A stretch of DNA of 64,000 nucleotides, taken from positions 4,402,001 to 4,466,000 of the forward strand of contig AP025179.1 in the NCBI GenBank assembly GCA_021654635.1. Reading direction: 5' to 3'. Below are positions 38,670 to 49,054 of this stretch, one piece after another. The notes below the pieces were generated by a model that had not been told where the DNA came from, did not search any database, and was given only the letters and a program-made list of their open reading frames with translations. The DNA is from Mycobacterium kiyosense. Lineage in GTDB: Bacteria > Actinomycetota > Actinomycetes > Mycobacteriales > Mycobacteriaceae. How positions within the stretch are numbered: position 1 is the first letter of the stretch; each line of letters begins with the position of its first letter. Position numbers and translations under genes: made by a program.

Positions 38670-41297
38670 CTATGCGCTGAGATCGATGCGATGCGCGCCC
38701 GTGACACCGGCGTACCGGGCGGGGCTGCAGGTCAGCACGATCACCTGCCCGTGCGCGCCCACGGTGTCGAAGACCTCACTCATCTTGGCCAGCCGGTCCG
38801 GGTCGGTGAAACCGAGCGCGTCATCGACCACCACTGGAACGGTGTCCTCCTTGGCGACCAGGGCCGCGCCGGCCAACCGCGCGAGGATGCCGAGTTGTTC
38901 CTTGGCCCCGCCGGACAATGACTCGTACGGCACGGTGACGCCGTTCAAGGTCCGGCTCTGGATGCGCAGCGCGCTGTCGACCTCAACCTCGAACGTCGGC
39001 CCGAACACTGGACGGCCGAGTCGTTGCAGTTCGGTGCGGTAGGGCTGTACATAACGCAGCCGGCTGGTGTCGCGGTGGCGCGTCATCACCGAGCGCAGCA
39101 GCTGAGCAGCCCGGGCGCGATCGCCGATCCGCGCGTGCTGCCCGGCGGCGTGCTCGAGTTCGATCTGTGCAGCGTCGAGCTTGCCTTTGCGTCCCTCGCT
39201 GCGCAGCACCGCAAGCTCGATGCCGATTTGGTTGAGCGCGGCGACGGACTCGCAGTGGCGCTGGTGCAGCGACTCGGCGGCCTCGGTCGCCGCGGCGAGC
39301 TCGGCGGCGATCGAGTCCGGTGCCGCAGCGGCCAGCGCCTGGTTCAGCTCGGCCACGCGTAACTCAGCGACCCGCGCCGCGTGGCCCTGCGCCTCGGCGG
39401 TGGCGGCGAGCGCATCGTCGGAGACCGCGGCCCGTTCGGCCGCCAACTTATCAGCGGCCGCCTCGAGCTCGGCGCGCCGGGTGGCCACGCTGCTGCTCAA
39501 AACCGTTGCACGGGTGGTTGTCTCGGCGTGCCGGCGAGCAGCTTCGGCGGCGAGCCGGCGCTGGGTCTCGCACGCCGCCTGCGCTGCGATCCGGTCCGCC
39601 TCGGCGGCGTCGCGTTCGGCACGAGCGGCGTTGGCATCGGTGGTGAACAGATCCGGTGCGGCCGGTTCGCGGGCGTGCAGCTGGCCCAGCCGGGCGCGCA
39701 GCGCGTCTGGTTGCTCGTCACCACACAACGCGGCCAGGGTCGCCGTCAGCCGGTCGCGCTCGCCCCGCAGTTCGTGGCGTCGTCGCTCGACCGCGCGTGC
39801 CGCGGTGAGGTCGGCGACCCCGGCCGCTGCCAGGGCTTCGGTCAAGTCACCTTGAGCAGCAACGTGTTCGGCATGGATATCGAGCGTGGTCGCGCCCGGT
39901 GTGACGCGGGCGCTGAGCACCCCGGGCACTTCGACGTCGGTGGGGCCGGTGGCAGTGATCTGCCACATCTGCCCCGCCGACAGCGTTACGTGCCGGCCGC
40001 CCACGGCAATCTCGATATCGGCGGCCGCAGTGAATTCGACGACGGCGGAGAGCAACTCCAGCTGGCCGCCGATCCGGTCGACGGCGGCTGCGGCCGCTTC
40101 TATCCGGCGGGACAACTCGTCGGTCAGCGCGATGCCGGACAGCTCGGTGCAGACCCCGTCGAGCTGGCGCTGCGCCTCGCCGATCCGGTTGAGCCGCCCA
40201 CTCAGCCGGTCGGCCTCTTCGCGTTCGGCGATCTGGTCGAGAGTGCGCTGCGCGGCTTCCGCGCGTTGCTGCGCCGCCGCCAGGACGGCCGCGGCCTGCT
40301 TGGCCGCCTCGTCCTGGGCGTCGGCCTCGGCGGCCGCCACCGCCTGCTGCCGTGTCGCCTCCTGCGCTTCGACCGCCTCCGCGGAGACCGCCGTTGCGCG
40401 ACTGTCGATTTCAGCGATCAGCGCCAGCCTCGCGGTGTGCGCATCGTGCGATGTGGCGCTGGTGGCCACCGCGGCCGCGGCAACCAGCCTGGCGTCCTTG
40501 AGCTGGTCGCGAAGTGCTGCTACCCGGTCCGCGGCAGCCTGCGCGGCGGCCAGGCGCGGGGCGGCGGCACTGCGCTGCCGCGCCAACTCCGCGCTCTGAG
40601 CGACCAACTGCGCATGCCGCGCCACCCGGTCATCCACCTCGGCCATCGCCTTGGTGCACTCGTCCACGGCGAGCTTGGCGGCGTCGAGCCGAGAGATCGC
40701 GGCGGCCCACTCCCCCGTCGGACGGCCGGTCGGGGTGAAGTAGCGCGCGAACTCGGCATCGATGCGCTCGATGAGCAGCGGCTCGGTACCGCACAGCGCC
40801 GCGTCGCCGGCCGAGTCGGCGGCGACGTCGAGTGCCCGCGACAGCGCGTCGCAGCCGGCGAGGTCGACCGCACACGTCGACGCGGCCTGCAAGACCCGTT
40901 GGGCGTGCCACAATTCGGTGTCGACCGTCTCGGCCAGCATCGCTCGGACCCGCTCGTGCGCTTCGTCGCCGGTCAGCTGCTCGCGGCGCGGCGCCAGCAC
41001 CGTCAACTCGGTCTCGGGCCGCTTGTGGAACCGCTTGCGATAGACGAAACGGTAAGGGCCGCTGCTGATCTCGGCGCTGACCTCCGCTCCGACGTCGGCA
41101 TTGGTCGGCTTGACCTGCTTGACGTCCTTCTTCGTCGAGCGGTCCTTGGACTCCAGCAGCAGGTCCAGCGCCTCGATCATCGACGATTTGCCGATCTCGT
41201 TGGCGCCGTGGATGATCACCACGCCCTGGTCTGGTAACTCGATCTCGCGGTGCGTGACGCCACGGTAGTTAGTCATGACCAGCCGGTGCAGCTTCAT
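38670..41297 (-). CDS. SMC/SbcC-like coiled-coil ATPase
   Basis: The protein has 875 residues. The N-terminal Walker A GANEIGKSS (Lys37) and LPDQGVVIIHG mark the RecF/SbcC head. The middle (about 180-720) is alanine- and glutamate-rich coiled coil. The C-terminal lobe has the signature LSGGAKEQLGIL and Walker B VPVVVDDALGFTD. A canonical Zn-hook CxxC is not evident to me. The start overlaps the stop of the metallophosphoesterase (ATGA), the gene order of sbcD-sbcC pairs, so the two probably form an Mre11/Rad50-like nuclease complex acting on DNA ends. It is the Rv1278 equivalent. Confidence 0.92.
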   Translation of the reverse strand: MKLHRLVMTNYRGVTHREIELPDQGVVIIHGANEIGKSSMIEALDLLLESKDRSTKKDVKQVKPTNADVGAEVSAEISSGPYRFVYRKRFHKRPETELTVLAPRREQLTGDEAHERVRAMLAETVDTELWHAQRVLQAASTCAVDLAGCDALSRALDVAADSAGDAALCGTEPLLIERIDAEFARYFTPTGRPTGEWAAAISRLDAAKLAVDECTKAMAEVDDRVARHAQLVAQSAELARQRSAAAPRLAAAQAAADRVAALRDQLKDARLVAAAAVATSATSHDAHTARLALIAEIDSRATAVSAEAVEAQEATRQQAVAAAEADAQDEAAKQAAAVLAAAQQRAEAAQRTLDQIAEREEADRLSGRLNRIGEAQRQLDGVCTELSGIALTDELSRRIEAAAAAVDRIGGQLELLSAVVEFTAAADIEIAVGGRHVTLSAGQMWQITATGPTDVEVPGVLSARVTPGATTLDIHAEHVAAQGDLTEALAAAGVADLTAARAVERRRHELRGERDRLTATLAALCGDEQPDALRARLGQLHAREPAAPDLFTTDANAARAERDAAEADRIAAQAACETQRRLAAEAARRHAETTTRATVLSSSVATRRAELEAAADKLAAERAAVSDDALAATAEAQGHAARVAELRVAELNQALAAAAPDSIAAELAAATEAAESLHQRHCESVAALNQIGIELAVLRSEGRKGKLDAAQIELEHAAGQHARIGDRARAAQLLRSVMTRHRDTSRLRYVQPYRTELQRLGRPVFGPTFEVEVDSALRIQSRTLNGVTVPYESLSGGAKEQLGILARLAGAALVAKEDTVPVVVDDALGFTDPDRLAKMSEVFDTVGAHGQVIVLTCSPARYAGVTGAHRIDLSA

Positions 41298-42445
41298 GCC
41301 GCACCCCGATCCGTCAGCCGCAGCAACAGCGCCAGCGCCGCTTGCGCATCGACGGCGTCCGGCGAGTCACCCGCGCGTGCGGTCTCGACCAGTTCGTCGA
41401 CCGCCGCAGCGGCGAACCCGCCGATCCCGAGGTCGGCGAACTCTCCATCGGCGGGCACCACCGCCAGGTCGGTGTGGCTGTCCCACAGTCCCACCCACGC
41501 GAAAAGCCGGGCGTAACGGTCAAGGCACGCGTCAAGTTTCGCGCGATCGGTGACCGTCACCGAACCGGTGAGCGCCAGCCGCACCACGGTGCGTTCCTTG
41601 TCGCTCAGCAGATCCAAGTTCACGTCCAGGTCCGCGATGTCACGGTCGTTGTCGACGTGACTGTGCAGCGTGACGAACCGCCAGCGGCCGACATGACGGG
41701 CCTCGACCGTCACCGGGCGGCTCGGGTCGGTTTCGTCGATGTCGACGACCAGGACGTGACCGGGGTCGGACTCGACGTCGTCGTAATTGGTGACCTCCGG
41801 TGCGCCCGAATACCAGACCCGCCCGCTGGCGCCGACCTGGGTGAGCGAATGCTTGTCGCCCAACGCCACATAGTGGATCACGTTGTCGGACAGCGCTTTT
41901 TCTATGCAGTCGAGACGGATCAGCGACGGCTTGTCGCGATCGGGGTCCAACGCGTCGACGCCGCCGTGCGCGACCAGCACCCGGGTGACGTCGGCGCCGG
42001 AGAGTCCGTCGAGCGCCTCGGCGACCAAGTCTGTGGTGGGCGCTTTGGACCGCCACGGAGCCGCGACGATTTCCAATCCCGGCCGGACCTCGTGCACACC
42101 GGCGCGGTCCAGGACCACAACGTTGGCCGGGCATTCCGTGCTGAACAGCGGACCGCTGTAGACCGACGCCGCGTCCAGCGGATCGTGGTTCCCCGGTAGC
42201 AGGTAGACCGGAATCCCGATGGCGCGCATGGCTTCCAGGGATTGACCGATCACTTGCGGGGCCAGCTGGTTGTGCTCGAAGACGTCGCCGGCCACGACAA
42301 CGAATTCCGCACCGACCTCGGCGGCCAGCGCTCCCAGCCCGGCCACCGCGTCGCGGCGGGCCGCCGAATATCGCGGCTGGGCGTCGCCGGCAAGAAAGTG
42401 CCGCGTCATGCCCAGTTGCCAGTCGGCGGTGTGCAGGAACCGCAT
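41294..42445 (-). CDS. SbcD/Mre11-like metallophosphoesterase
   Basis: The protein has 383 residues from the ATG at 42445, which has an AAGGGGG about 10 bases upstream. An upstream extension to 42550 is open but unlikely. The metal-binding motifs are in order: FLHTADWQLG, VVAGDVFEHN, LLPGNHDP, VLVAHGGVD and ALGDKHS. This is the calcineurin-like nuclease arrangement of SbcD. It is expected to be the nuclease partner of the coiled-coil ATPase encoded next, with which it overlaps by 4 bases. It is the Rv1277 equivalent and probably belongs to DNA end processing. Confidence 0.93.
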   Translation of the reverse strand: MRFLHTADWQLGMTRHFLAGDAQPRYSAARRDAVAGLGALAAEVGAEFVVVAGDVFEHNQLAPQVIGQSLEAMRAIGIPVYLLPGNHDPLDAASVYSGPLFSTECPANVVVLDRAGVHEVRPGLEIVAAPWRSKAPTTDLVAEALDGLSGADVTRVLVAHGGVDALDPDRDKPSLIRLDCIEKALSDNVIHYVALGDKHSLTQVGASGRVWYSGAPEVTNYDDVESDPGHVLVVDIDETDPSRPVTVEARHVGRWRFVTLHSHVDNDRDIADLDVNLDLLSDKERTVVRLALTGSVTVTDRAKLDACLDRYARLFAWVGLWDSHTDLAVVPADGEFADLGIGGFAAAAVDELVETARAGDSPDAVDAQAALALLLRLTDRGAA

Positions 42446-42811
42446 GGCGTGGACCCCCTTCCGGAATGGTGAAAGCCGATGCCCGGGAGTGTAGGGCGGG
42501 GCGCCGACAAGTCCGGGGACGCCGATCGGAGGTTCGGTCCGCAGTCCCACGCGCGGTGAGGTCGCCGGTCACACCAACCTCGTGTGCCACTTTGGCCTCT
42601 GTCGTGTCACCCGATCGGCCGGTTCGGCGACCGAGACCGGCTGCACGTGGATGCTCGACGAACTGCCCTCGGACTACGGAGCGGGCCCCCCGCGGCCGCG
42701 GCATCGCAGCCCGCGCCGGCACGCCCGCCTGGCCAGGGTGACCGACCACGGACGGGACGCTCGGGCGGGGCGGACTGCGCGGTGACCATCGACAGTGGTT
42801 AACGTGAGCCC
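42446..42811. other. Divergent intergenic region, no gene seen
   Basis: These 366 bases separate the SbcD-like start (minus) from the SixA-like start (plus). Several short open frames cross it, but none has family-like sequence, a convincing start or codon pattern. I see no RNA gene or strong hairpin. It presumably holds the two divergent promoters. Confidence 0.4.
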
Positions 42812-43327
42812 GTGAACGAGCGGCACACCCTGGTACTGATGCGGCACGCGAAGTCGGACTATCCCAGCGGGGTGGCCGACCACGATCGGCCGTTGGCCGC
42901 GCGGGGCCGCCGCGAGGCCGCGCTGGGCGGCGAATGGCTGTCCGCCAACGTGCCCGCCATCGACGCGGTGCTCTGCTCGACGGCCGCCCGCGCCCGGGAA
43001 ACGTTGGCGCGCACCGGAATCGATGCACCGGTCAGCTACGTCGGGCGACTCTACGGCGCGACTCCCGGCGCGCTGATCGCGGAAGTCAACAAGGTCGACG
43101 ACGGCATCGGCACCGTGCTGGTCGTCGGGCACGAACCGACGATCTCCTCGGTCGCACTCATCCTCGCCGACGGCCGCACGAATATCGCTGCGGCCGAGCG
43201 CATCTCACAGAAGTATCCGACATCGGGCATCGCGGTGCTACGCGTTCCCGATCGCTGGGCAGAGCTGGAACCGGGTAGCGCCGAATTGGTGGAATTCCAC
43301 GTCCCGCGCCAAGGCACCCGAGGTTAG
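42812..43327 (+). CDS. SixA-like phosphohistidine phosphatase (histidine phosphatase superfamily)
   Basis: The protein has 171 residues from a GTG. LVLMRHAKSDY holds the catalytic RHG-type motif (His11 as the phospho-acceptor). AVLCSTAARARET and LVVGHEPTIS supply the second Arg and the C-terminal His. The short length and MRHAKSDY are typical of SixA, which dephosphorylates phosphohistidine on signalling proteins. It is the Rv1276c equivalent. It converges on lprC with a 4-base overlap of the two stop codons (43324-43327), an arrangement that leaves no room for a terminator between them. Confidence 0.9.
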   Translation: MNERHTLVLMRHAKSDYPSGVADHDRPLAARGRREAALGGEWLSANVPAIDAVLCSTAARARETLARTGIDAPVSYVGRLYGATPGALIAEVNKVDDGIGTVLVVGHEPTISSVALILADGRTNIAAAERISQKYPTSGIAVLRVPDRWAELEPGSAELVEFHVPRQGTRG

Positions 43328-43878
43328 GCGTTGGTGGCCAGCGTCAGTTCCATCAATTTGATCGCCTGACCACAGGCATCGATGCCGGGCGCCTGGGGAT
43401 TTACCCACCAGCCGACCACCCCGGCCGCGTCGCTGGCGACACCACAGGAGCCGTTGGGATCGTTGGGCCGCATCACGATCGAGTCGATGCCCTGGATCGA
43501 GCGGGTCTCGATCTGGTACTTCAAGCCCTCGGCAACCTTCCGCTCGTTGCTCAGGCTGCCCTGCTCGAACCAGAACCGGGTGATGTCGATCAGACCGGCC
43601 GGGTTCGCCGCCTGCCAGCGGCAGATCGCGCCCACGAACGTGCTCTGGATGTCCAACGGGTCGGCCCCCACCGTCTTCGCCAGGATGTCGGTGGTCAGGA
43701 CTTCGCATTCCTTGAGCAGGTTCGGATACTGCTTCTCGGAGTTGTCGTTGCGCGGGACTCCGCCCCCGCCCGCCTTGACCGCCGCCCCGTTGACCGTCTT
43801 CGTACAACCGGTCAAGACCAGCAGAGCGGCAACAACGGCCACCGTCAGGGCTGCCAGGCTACGCATCCACCTGTTCAT
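43324..43878 (-). CDS. lprC: DUF3558-type lipoprotein LprC
   Basis: The protein has 184 residues. The signal peptide ends in the lipobox VLTGC (Cys25). The mature part has two CxxW-like spaced cysteines (ICRWQA, GSCGV) and the pattern of DUF3558 lipoproteins. Its function is not known; it should sit on the outer face of the membrane. It follows lprB with an ATGA overlap, so the two are co-translated. It matches Rv1275 by place and length. Confidence 0.9.
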   Translation of the reverse strand: MNRWMRSLAALTVAVVAALLVLTGCTKTVNGAAVKAGGGGVPRNDNSEKQYPNLLKECEVLTTDILAKTVGADPLDIQSTFVGAICRWQAANPAGLIDITRFWFEQGSLSNERKVAEGLKYQIETRSIQGIDSIVMRPNDPNGSCGVASDAAGVVGWWVNPQAPGIDACGQAIKLMELTLATNA

Positions 43879-44435
43879 TTCGCATTCGCAATCGACTGCC
43901 GGGCCAATTCCTTGGCGATGTCACAGGGCGGCGGAAACGGCTTCTGGGCGAAACTGATCGACCATTCGATGAAGTCGTCCTGGAACTGGATGCCGACCTC
44001 ACACAGCGACTCGCCGAGGTTGGCCTCGCTGTTGACCGCGATGAATCCGCTGTGACCGTTGATGTTGATGTCGTCGACGCTGGCGCGCGACACCTCCTCG
44101 GTCTTGCGTTCCCGCCCGATGGGGCTGCCGCGGTACCAGGAGAAAGAGAAGTGCGGGCCGGAGATACCACCGCCGGCCAGCCATTGGCAGCCCACGGAGT
44201 TCTTGGCGGTGTTGACCAGGCCGGTGATTCTGGTCAGCTGCGTGACCGTTTCGTCGCTGATGCCGCCGCACTGCGGGAAGAACGGCCCGTGCTTGCCCTC
44301 GGCGTTCCCAGGCGTCGACGGCACCGTCCCGCCGCTCGGCTTGTTGTCTCCGGAACCGCCGCAACCCGCAACCCCGAGCAGCATTGCCGCCAGGGTCAGC
44401 GCGGCCACGACCCGCGCCGCCAAATTACGCCGCAC
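43875..44435 (-). CDS. lprB: DUF3558-type lipoprotein LprB
   Basis: The protein has 186 residues. A signal peptide ends with GVAGC (lipobox Cys25), followed by a low-complexity Gly/Ser/Pro linker. A compact domain follows, with conserved Cys (FPQCGG, GCQWLAGG, ESLCEVG, PPCDIA) that probably pair as disulphides outside the membrane. It is paralogous to lprC downstream, with which it overlaps by 4 bases. It is divergent from the ABC exporter pair with about 140 bases between starts, so this gap contains both promoters. It is the Rv1274 equivalent; its role is unknown. Confidence 0.9.
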   Translation of the reverse strand: MRRNLAARVVAALTLAAMLLGVAGCGGSGDNKPSGGTVPSTPGNAEGKHGPFFPQCGGISDETVTQLTRITGLVNTAKNSVGCQWLAGGGISGPHFSFSWYRGSPIGRERKTEEVSRASVDDININGHSGFIAVNSEANLGESLCEVGIQFQDDFIEWSISFAQKPFPPPCDIAKELARQSIANAK

Positions 44436-44576
44436 TGCAACCTCTTCTACTGCCCGTCACACGATGCACTGTAGCGGCACCGTTGCAGGTCAACCACCGA
44501 CACGCCACCTGATCAGGCATTTCAGCCATGCAGGTCGGCGCGGTACCGGCGCGAGTGGGTGTGCGACAGTTACCCC

Positions 44577-46304
44577 ATGCTCCTGGCACTGCTGCGCCAG
44601 TACATCCGGCCGTACCGCCGGCTGGTCGGGGCGTTGATGGCGCTGCAATCGATAAGCACGTTGGCGTCGCTGTACCTGCCGACGGTCAACGCCGCGATCA
44701 TCGACGACGGCGTCGCCAAGGGCGACACGCTCACGATCGCGCGGTTGGGCGTAGTGATGCTGGTGGTCACCGGTCTGCAGGTGCTGTGTGCGGTGGGGGC
44801 GACCTTTTTCGGTTCGCGGATCGGGACGGGTTTCGGCCGCGACCTGCGGGCCGCGATGTTCGAGCACATCCTCACCTTCTCCGAGCACGAGACGGCCCGA
44901 TTCGGCACACCGACGCTGCTGACCCGCAGCACCAACGACGTTCGCCAGATCGTGTTCCTGGTTCAGACCACGGCGACCGTGCTGGTCACCGCCCCGATCA
45001 TGTGCATCGGCGGCGTCGTCATGGCCATCCACCAGGAGGCCGCGCTGACCTGGCTGCTGCTGGTCAGCGTCCCCGTCATGGCCGTCGCGAACTATTGGAT
45101 CATCGGCCACATGCTGCCGATGTTCCGCAGCATGCAACGCCTGATCGACAACATCAACCGGGTGCTGCGCGACCAGCTGTCCGGGGTGCGGGTGGTCCGG
45201 GCTTTCACCCGCGAGGACTTCGAACGGGACAGGTTCGCGCACGCCAACCAGGCGCTGTCCGATGCCGCGCTGGGTGCGGGCAACTGGCAGGCGCTGATGC
45301 TGCCGGTCACCACCTTGACCATCAACCTGTCCAGCGTGGCACTGATCTGGTTCGGCGGCCTGCGCATCGACGCAGGGCGCATGCAGGTGGGTTCGCTGAT
45401 CGCGTTCCTGTCCTACTTCGCCCAGATCCTGATGGCGGTGCTGATGGCGACGATGACGCTGGTGGTGCTGCCGCGTGCGTCGGTGTGCGCCGAACGCATC
45501 ACCGAGGTGCTGGCCACCACCGCGGCCGTCGGCGACCCCGACCAACCACTGTTCCCGCCACACGGAATCACCGGGGCGGTCCGGCTGGACCAGGTCACCT
45601 TCACCTATCCCGGTGCGGACTGCCCGGTGCTGCAGGATATTTCGCTGACCGCGGCGCCGGGTTCCACGACCGCCATCATCGGCAGCACCGGCTCGGGCAA
45701 GTCGACGCTGGTGTCGCTGATCTGCCGGCTCTACGACGTCACCGCCGGCGCGGTGTCCATCGACGGCGTCGACGTCCGCGACTACCGCACCGAGCGGTTG
45801 TGGTCGGCGATCGGGCTGGTGCCGCAGCGCGGCTTCCTGTTCACCGGGACCGTCGCGGACAACCTGCGCTACGGTGCGGCCGAGGCGACCGACGAGCAGA
45901 TGTGGGACGCGCTGCGCGTCGCCGCGGCCGAGGACTTCGTGCGACCGCACGGCCTGCAGATGCGGGTTGCGCAGGGTGGCATCAATTTCTCCGGTGGGCA
46001 GCGCCAGCGACTCGCGATCGCGCGCGCCGTCATCCGCCGCCCTGCCGTCTACCTTTTTGATGACGCGTTCTCCGCACTCGACGTACACACCGACGCTCGA
46101 GTCCGCACCAGCCTGCGCGAGGAAGCCAAAGAAGCGACGATCATCGTTGTCACCCAACGTATTTCGACCGCATCGCAGGCCGACCAGATTATTGTCGTCG
46201 ACAAGGGCGGCATCGTCGGGGCCGGCACGCACGAATCCCTGCTGGCCGGGTGCCCGACCTACGCCGAGTTCGCGGCGTCGCAAGCGGTGGGGGCGATGCG
46301 GTGA
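44577..46304 (+). CDS. ABC exporter half-transporter, degenerate-site subunit (Rv1273c-like)
   Basis: The protein has 575 residues from the ATG at 44577 ([17 protein letters not shown]); an in-frame GTG lies six codons earlier. A six-helix exporter domain (about 1-310) precedes an NBD with GSTGSGKST, signature FSGGQRQR and Walker [12 protein letters not shown]. The catalytic Glu after Walker B is Asp, as in the degenerate site of heterodimeric exporters. The partner overlaps by GTGA. Together they form a heterodimeric exporter of unknown substrate in the plasma membrane. Confidence 0.93.
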   Translation: MLLALLRQYIRPYRRLVGALMALQSISTLASLYLPTVNAAIIDDGVAKGDTLTIARLGVVMLVVTGLQVLCAVGATFFGSRIGTGFGRDLRAAMFEHILTFSEHETARFGTPTLLTRSTNDVRQIVFLVQTTATVLVTAPIMCIGGVVMAIHQEAALTWLLLVSVPVMAVANYWIIGHMLPMFRSMQRLIDNINRVLRDQLSGVRVVRAFTREDFERDRFAHANQALSDAALGAGNWQALMLPVTTLTINLSSVALIWFGGLRIDAGRMQVGSLIAFLSYFAQILMAVLMATMTLVVLPRASVCAERITEVLATTAAVGDPDQPLFPPHGITGAVRLDQVTFTYPGADCPVLQDISLTAAPGSTTAIIGSTGSGKSTLVSLICRLYDVTAGAVSIDGVDVRDYRTERLWSAIGLVPQRGFLFTGTVADNLRYGAAEATDEQMWDALRVAAAEDFVRPHGLQMRVAQGGINFSGGQRQRLAIARAVIRRPAVYLFDDAFSALDVHTDARVRTSLREEAKEATIIVVTQRISTASQADQIIVVDKGGIVGAGTHESLLAGCPTYAEFAASQAVGAMR

Positions 46305-48208
46305 CCGCACCGATGAACGCGCGTCCCCGCGGCGCCGCCCCCGCCCCGCCTAACATGCGCTCCCGGGACTTCTGGGGATCGGCTGGCCGCCTGATCCGGC
46401 GACTGGCCCCGCACCGCGGGCTCAGTGTCGCCGTCATGGTGCTCGGTGTGTCCGGTACCGCCGTCGGAGTTGCCGTGCCGCGAATCCTCGGACACGCCAC
46501 CGATCTGCTGTTCGACGGCGTGGTCGGACGCCGACTGCCGGCAGGCATCAGCAAAGCACAGGCCGTCGCGGCCGCCCGGGCCCGTGGCGACCACGCCTTC
46601 GCCGACTTGTTGTCGGGGATGAATGTGACACCCGGCCGAGGCGTGGACTTCGGTGCGGTCATCCGCACGCTGACGCTGGCATTGCTGCTGTATCTGGTTG
46701 CCGCCCTGCTGCTTTGGGGCCAGGCCCGGCTGCTGAACGTCACCGTGCAGAAGACCGTCACCAGACTGCGCAGCGACGTCGAGGACAAGCTGCACCGGCT
46801 GCCGCTGTCCTATTTCGACCGGCACCAGCGTGGCGAACTGCTCAGCCGCGTCACCAACGACATCGACAACATGCAGACGTCGTTGTCGATGACGATCAGC
46901 CAACTGGTGACGTCGGTGCTGACGGTCGTCGGCGTGTTCGCGATGATGCTGTGGATCTCACCACTGCTGGCGCTCATCACCGTGCTGACGGTACCGCTGT
47001 CGCTGCTGGCCACCCGGACGATCACCCGCCGGTCGCGGCGGCTGTTCCTGGCGCATTGGACCAGCACCGGGCGGCTCAACGCGCATATCGAGGAGACCTA
47101 CAGCGGGTTCACCGTGGTCAAGACGTTCGGTCACCAGGCCAGCGCGCAAGCGCAGTTCCGCCAGCTCAACGACGACGTCTATCACGCCAGTTTCGGCTCG
47201 CAGTTCTTCTCCGGCCTGGTAGGGCCCGCAACGGGTTTCATCGGCAACCTCGGCTACGTCGCGGTCGCGGTGATCGGCGGCTTGCAGGTGGCCGCGGGAC
47301 AGATCACCCTGGGCAGCATTCAGGCGTTCATCCAGTACGTGCGCCAATTCAACACCCCGGTCGGCCAGGTCGCCGCCATGTACAACACCCTGCAGTCGGG
47401 GGTGGCCAGCGCCGAGCGGGTGTTCGATCTGCTCGACGAGCCCGGAGGACACTCGGACCGCCACCCCGGGCTGCCGGTCGCCGCCGACCGGCCCGGCCGG
47501 GTCGAGTTCCAGCACGTGAGTTTCGCCTACCTCCCGGGACACCCGGTGATCCACGATCTGTCGCTGATCGCCGAACCGGGCAGCACGGTGGCCATCGTCG
47601 GGCCGACCGGCGCCGGCAAGACGACCCTGGTGAATCTGCTGATGCGCTTCTACGAGGTGCAATTCGGCCGAATCCTGATCGACGGGGTGGACATCGCCTC
47701 CCTGGACCGGCACGCACTGCGCTCCCGGATCGGCATGGTGCTGCAGGACACCTGGCTGTTCGACGGCACGATCGAGGAGAACATTGCCTACGGCCGGCCG
47801 GACGCCAGCCCGGAGGAAGTGGTGGCGGCGGCCAGGGCGGCCTACGTGGACCGGTTCGTGCATACGCTCCCGGCCGGATATCAGACCAGGATCAGCGGCG
47901 ACGGCGGCAACATCAGCGTCGGCGAGAAGCAACTCATCACGATCGCCCGCGCCTTCCTGGCCCGCCCGCAACTACTGATCCTGGACGAGGCGACCAGTTC
48001 GGTGGACACCCGAACCGAACTGCTGATAGCCCGCGCCACCCGCGAACTTCGCCGCGATCGGACCAGCTTCATCATTGCGCATCGCCTCTCGACGATCCGG
48101 GATGCCGACCGCATTGTGGTCGTCCAGGAGGGGCGCGCGGTCGAACAAGGCAGCCACGCCGAACTGCTGGCGCGCCGCGGTGCTTATTACGAAATGACCC
48201 GGGCATGA
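46301..48208 (+). CDS. ABC exporter half-transporter, consensus-site subunit (Rv1272c-like)
   Basis: The protein has 635 residues from the GTG at 46301 inside the partner's stop. It has a longer N-terminus and an inserted loop between the first two membrane helices (about 70-120) compared with its partner. The NBD has GPTGAGKTT and Walker [13 protein letters not shown] with the catalytic Glu intact. The signature reads ISVGEKQL instead of LSGGQ. The partner's NBD supplies a normal signature, so one composite site should be fully active. It is the Rv1272c equivalent. lprA follows 89 bases later; the Rv1271c gene found between them in M. tuberculosis is missing. Confidence 0.93.
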   Translation: MTAPMNARPRGAAPAPPNMRSRDFWGSAGRLIRRLAPHRGLSVAVMVLGVSGTAVGVAVPRILGHATDLLFDGVVGRRLPAGISKAQAVAAARARGDHAFADLLSGMNVTPGRGVDFGAVIRTLTLALLLYLVAALLLWGQARLLNVTVQKTVTRLRSDVEDKLHRLPLSYFDRHQRGELLSRVTNDIDNMQTSLSMTISQLVTSVLTVVGVFAMMLWISPLLALITVLTVPLSLLATRTITRRSRRLFLAHWTSTGRLNAHIEETYSGFTVVKTFGHQASAQAQFRQLNDDVYHASFGSQFFSGLVGPATGFIGNLGYVAVAVIGGLQVAAGQITLGSIQAFIQYVRQFNTPVGQVAAMYNTLQSGVASAERVFDLLDEPGGHSDRHPGLPVAADRPGRVEFQHVSFAYLPGHPVIHDLSLIAEPGSTVAIVGPTGAGKTTLVNLLMRFYEVQFGRILIDGVDIASLDRHALRSRIGMVLQDTWLFDGTIEENIAYGRPDASPEEVVAAARAAYVDRFVHTLPAGYQTRISGDGGNISVGEKQLITIARAFLARPQLLILDEATSSVDTRTELLIARATRELRRDRTSFIIAHRLSTIRDADRIVVVQEGRAVEQGSHAELLARRGAYYEMTRA

Positions 48209-48297
48209 ATCTGGCTGGGGTCGGACGCGGGCTGTTGACTGTCGTGCGCGCCGATGGTTATGCAGGAAGAGCTGGAGGCCACCGTTAGGAGATGTCG

Positions 48298-49038
48298 ATG
48301 AAGCTCCCACCGCGTGCCGACCGCCGGGGTCTGGTCGCCGCCGCGCTGGCCGTGGCGCTGGTGCTCGCCGGCTGCGGCAGCAACGGGTCGACCGGCGCGA
48401 GAACATCCACCGGCACCACCGCGGCCACCAGGGCCGAGGCGGCGACGCTGCTCAAATCGGCCGCTGAGGTGATGCGCAAAGTCACTGGCACGCACCTCAA
48501 GGTCGCGGTGCAGGGTGAGGTGCCCAACATCGGCGTGCGCAAATTCGACGGCGACGTCTCCAACACACCCCAAACCGCGGCCACCGGCATTGCGACGGTG
48601 CCGCTGGGCGGTGACAGTCAAGAGGCCCGATTCGTCTTCGTCGACGGGCATCTCTACTGCGATCTGGGCCAGCCCGGCTCATACACCGATTTCGGCACCG
48701 GCGCCTCGATCTACAACGTCTCGGTACTGCTGGATCCGGGCAAGGGATTGGCCAATCTGCTGACCAACCTGAAGAACGGTTCGGTGGCCGGCAGCCAGCA
48801 GCTCGACGGGGTCGCCACCACCAAGATCACCGGTGACTCGTCGGCCGACGACATCGCCACGCTGGCTGGCGTCCGTCTGACCGAAGCGAACGTCTCGACC
48901 GTGCCGACCACCGTTTGGACCGCGTCGGACGGGTCGTCCCACCTCGTGCAGGTCCAGATCTCCCCCACCGCGAACGCATCGGTAACGCTGAGCATGTCCG
49001 ACTGGGGCAAACAGGTCACCGTGACCAAACCCGGCTAG
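48298..49038 (+). CDS. lprA: LppX/LprAFG-family lipoprotein LprA
   Basis: The protein has 246 residues. Two ATGs (48292 and 48298) follow TTAGGAG at 48285-48291. Only 48298 has workable spacing (6 bases) and it also gives the MK start I remember for M. tuberculosis LprA. The lipobox is VLAGC with Cys26. The body (VTGTHLKVAVQGEVPN, DGHLYCDLGQPGSYTDFG, LLDPGKGLANLL, GDSSADDIATLAG) matches the LprA/LprG/LppX family, which carries acyl lipids across the periplasm and whose members are TLR2 ligands. It lies after the ABC exporter pair on the same strand. Confidence 0.95.
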   Translation: MKLPPRADRRGLVAAALAVALVLAGCGSNGSTGARTSTGTTAATRAEAATLLKSAAEVMRKVTGTHLKVAVQGEVPNIGVRKFDGDVSNTPQTAATGIATVPLGGDSQEARFVFVDGHLYCDLGQPGSYTDFGTGASIYNVSVLLDPGKGLANLLTNLKNGSVAGSQQLDGVATTKITGDSSADDIATLAGVRLTEANVSTVPTTVWTASDGSSHLVQVQISPTANASVTLSMSDWGKQVTVTKPG

Positions 49039-49054
49039 AGAGTAGGAATTCTTG

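Noticed and set aside
37098..38921. 607-residue plus-strand open frame opposite the GMC oxidoreductase
   Set aside because: Antisense to an intact GMC enzyme with both signatures; no motifs of its own.
39381..41237. 618-residue plus-strand open frame opposite the SbcC-like gene
   Set aside because: Shadow of an Ala/Glu-rich coiled-coil gene; its composition (Arg/Gly/Leu) is typical of the antisense frame.
42582..42785. Small plus-strand open frames before the SixA-like gene
   Set aside because: No homology-like pattern, no ribosome site, and three overlapping frames look equally open.
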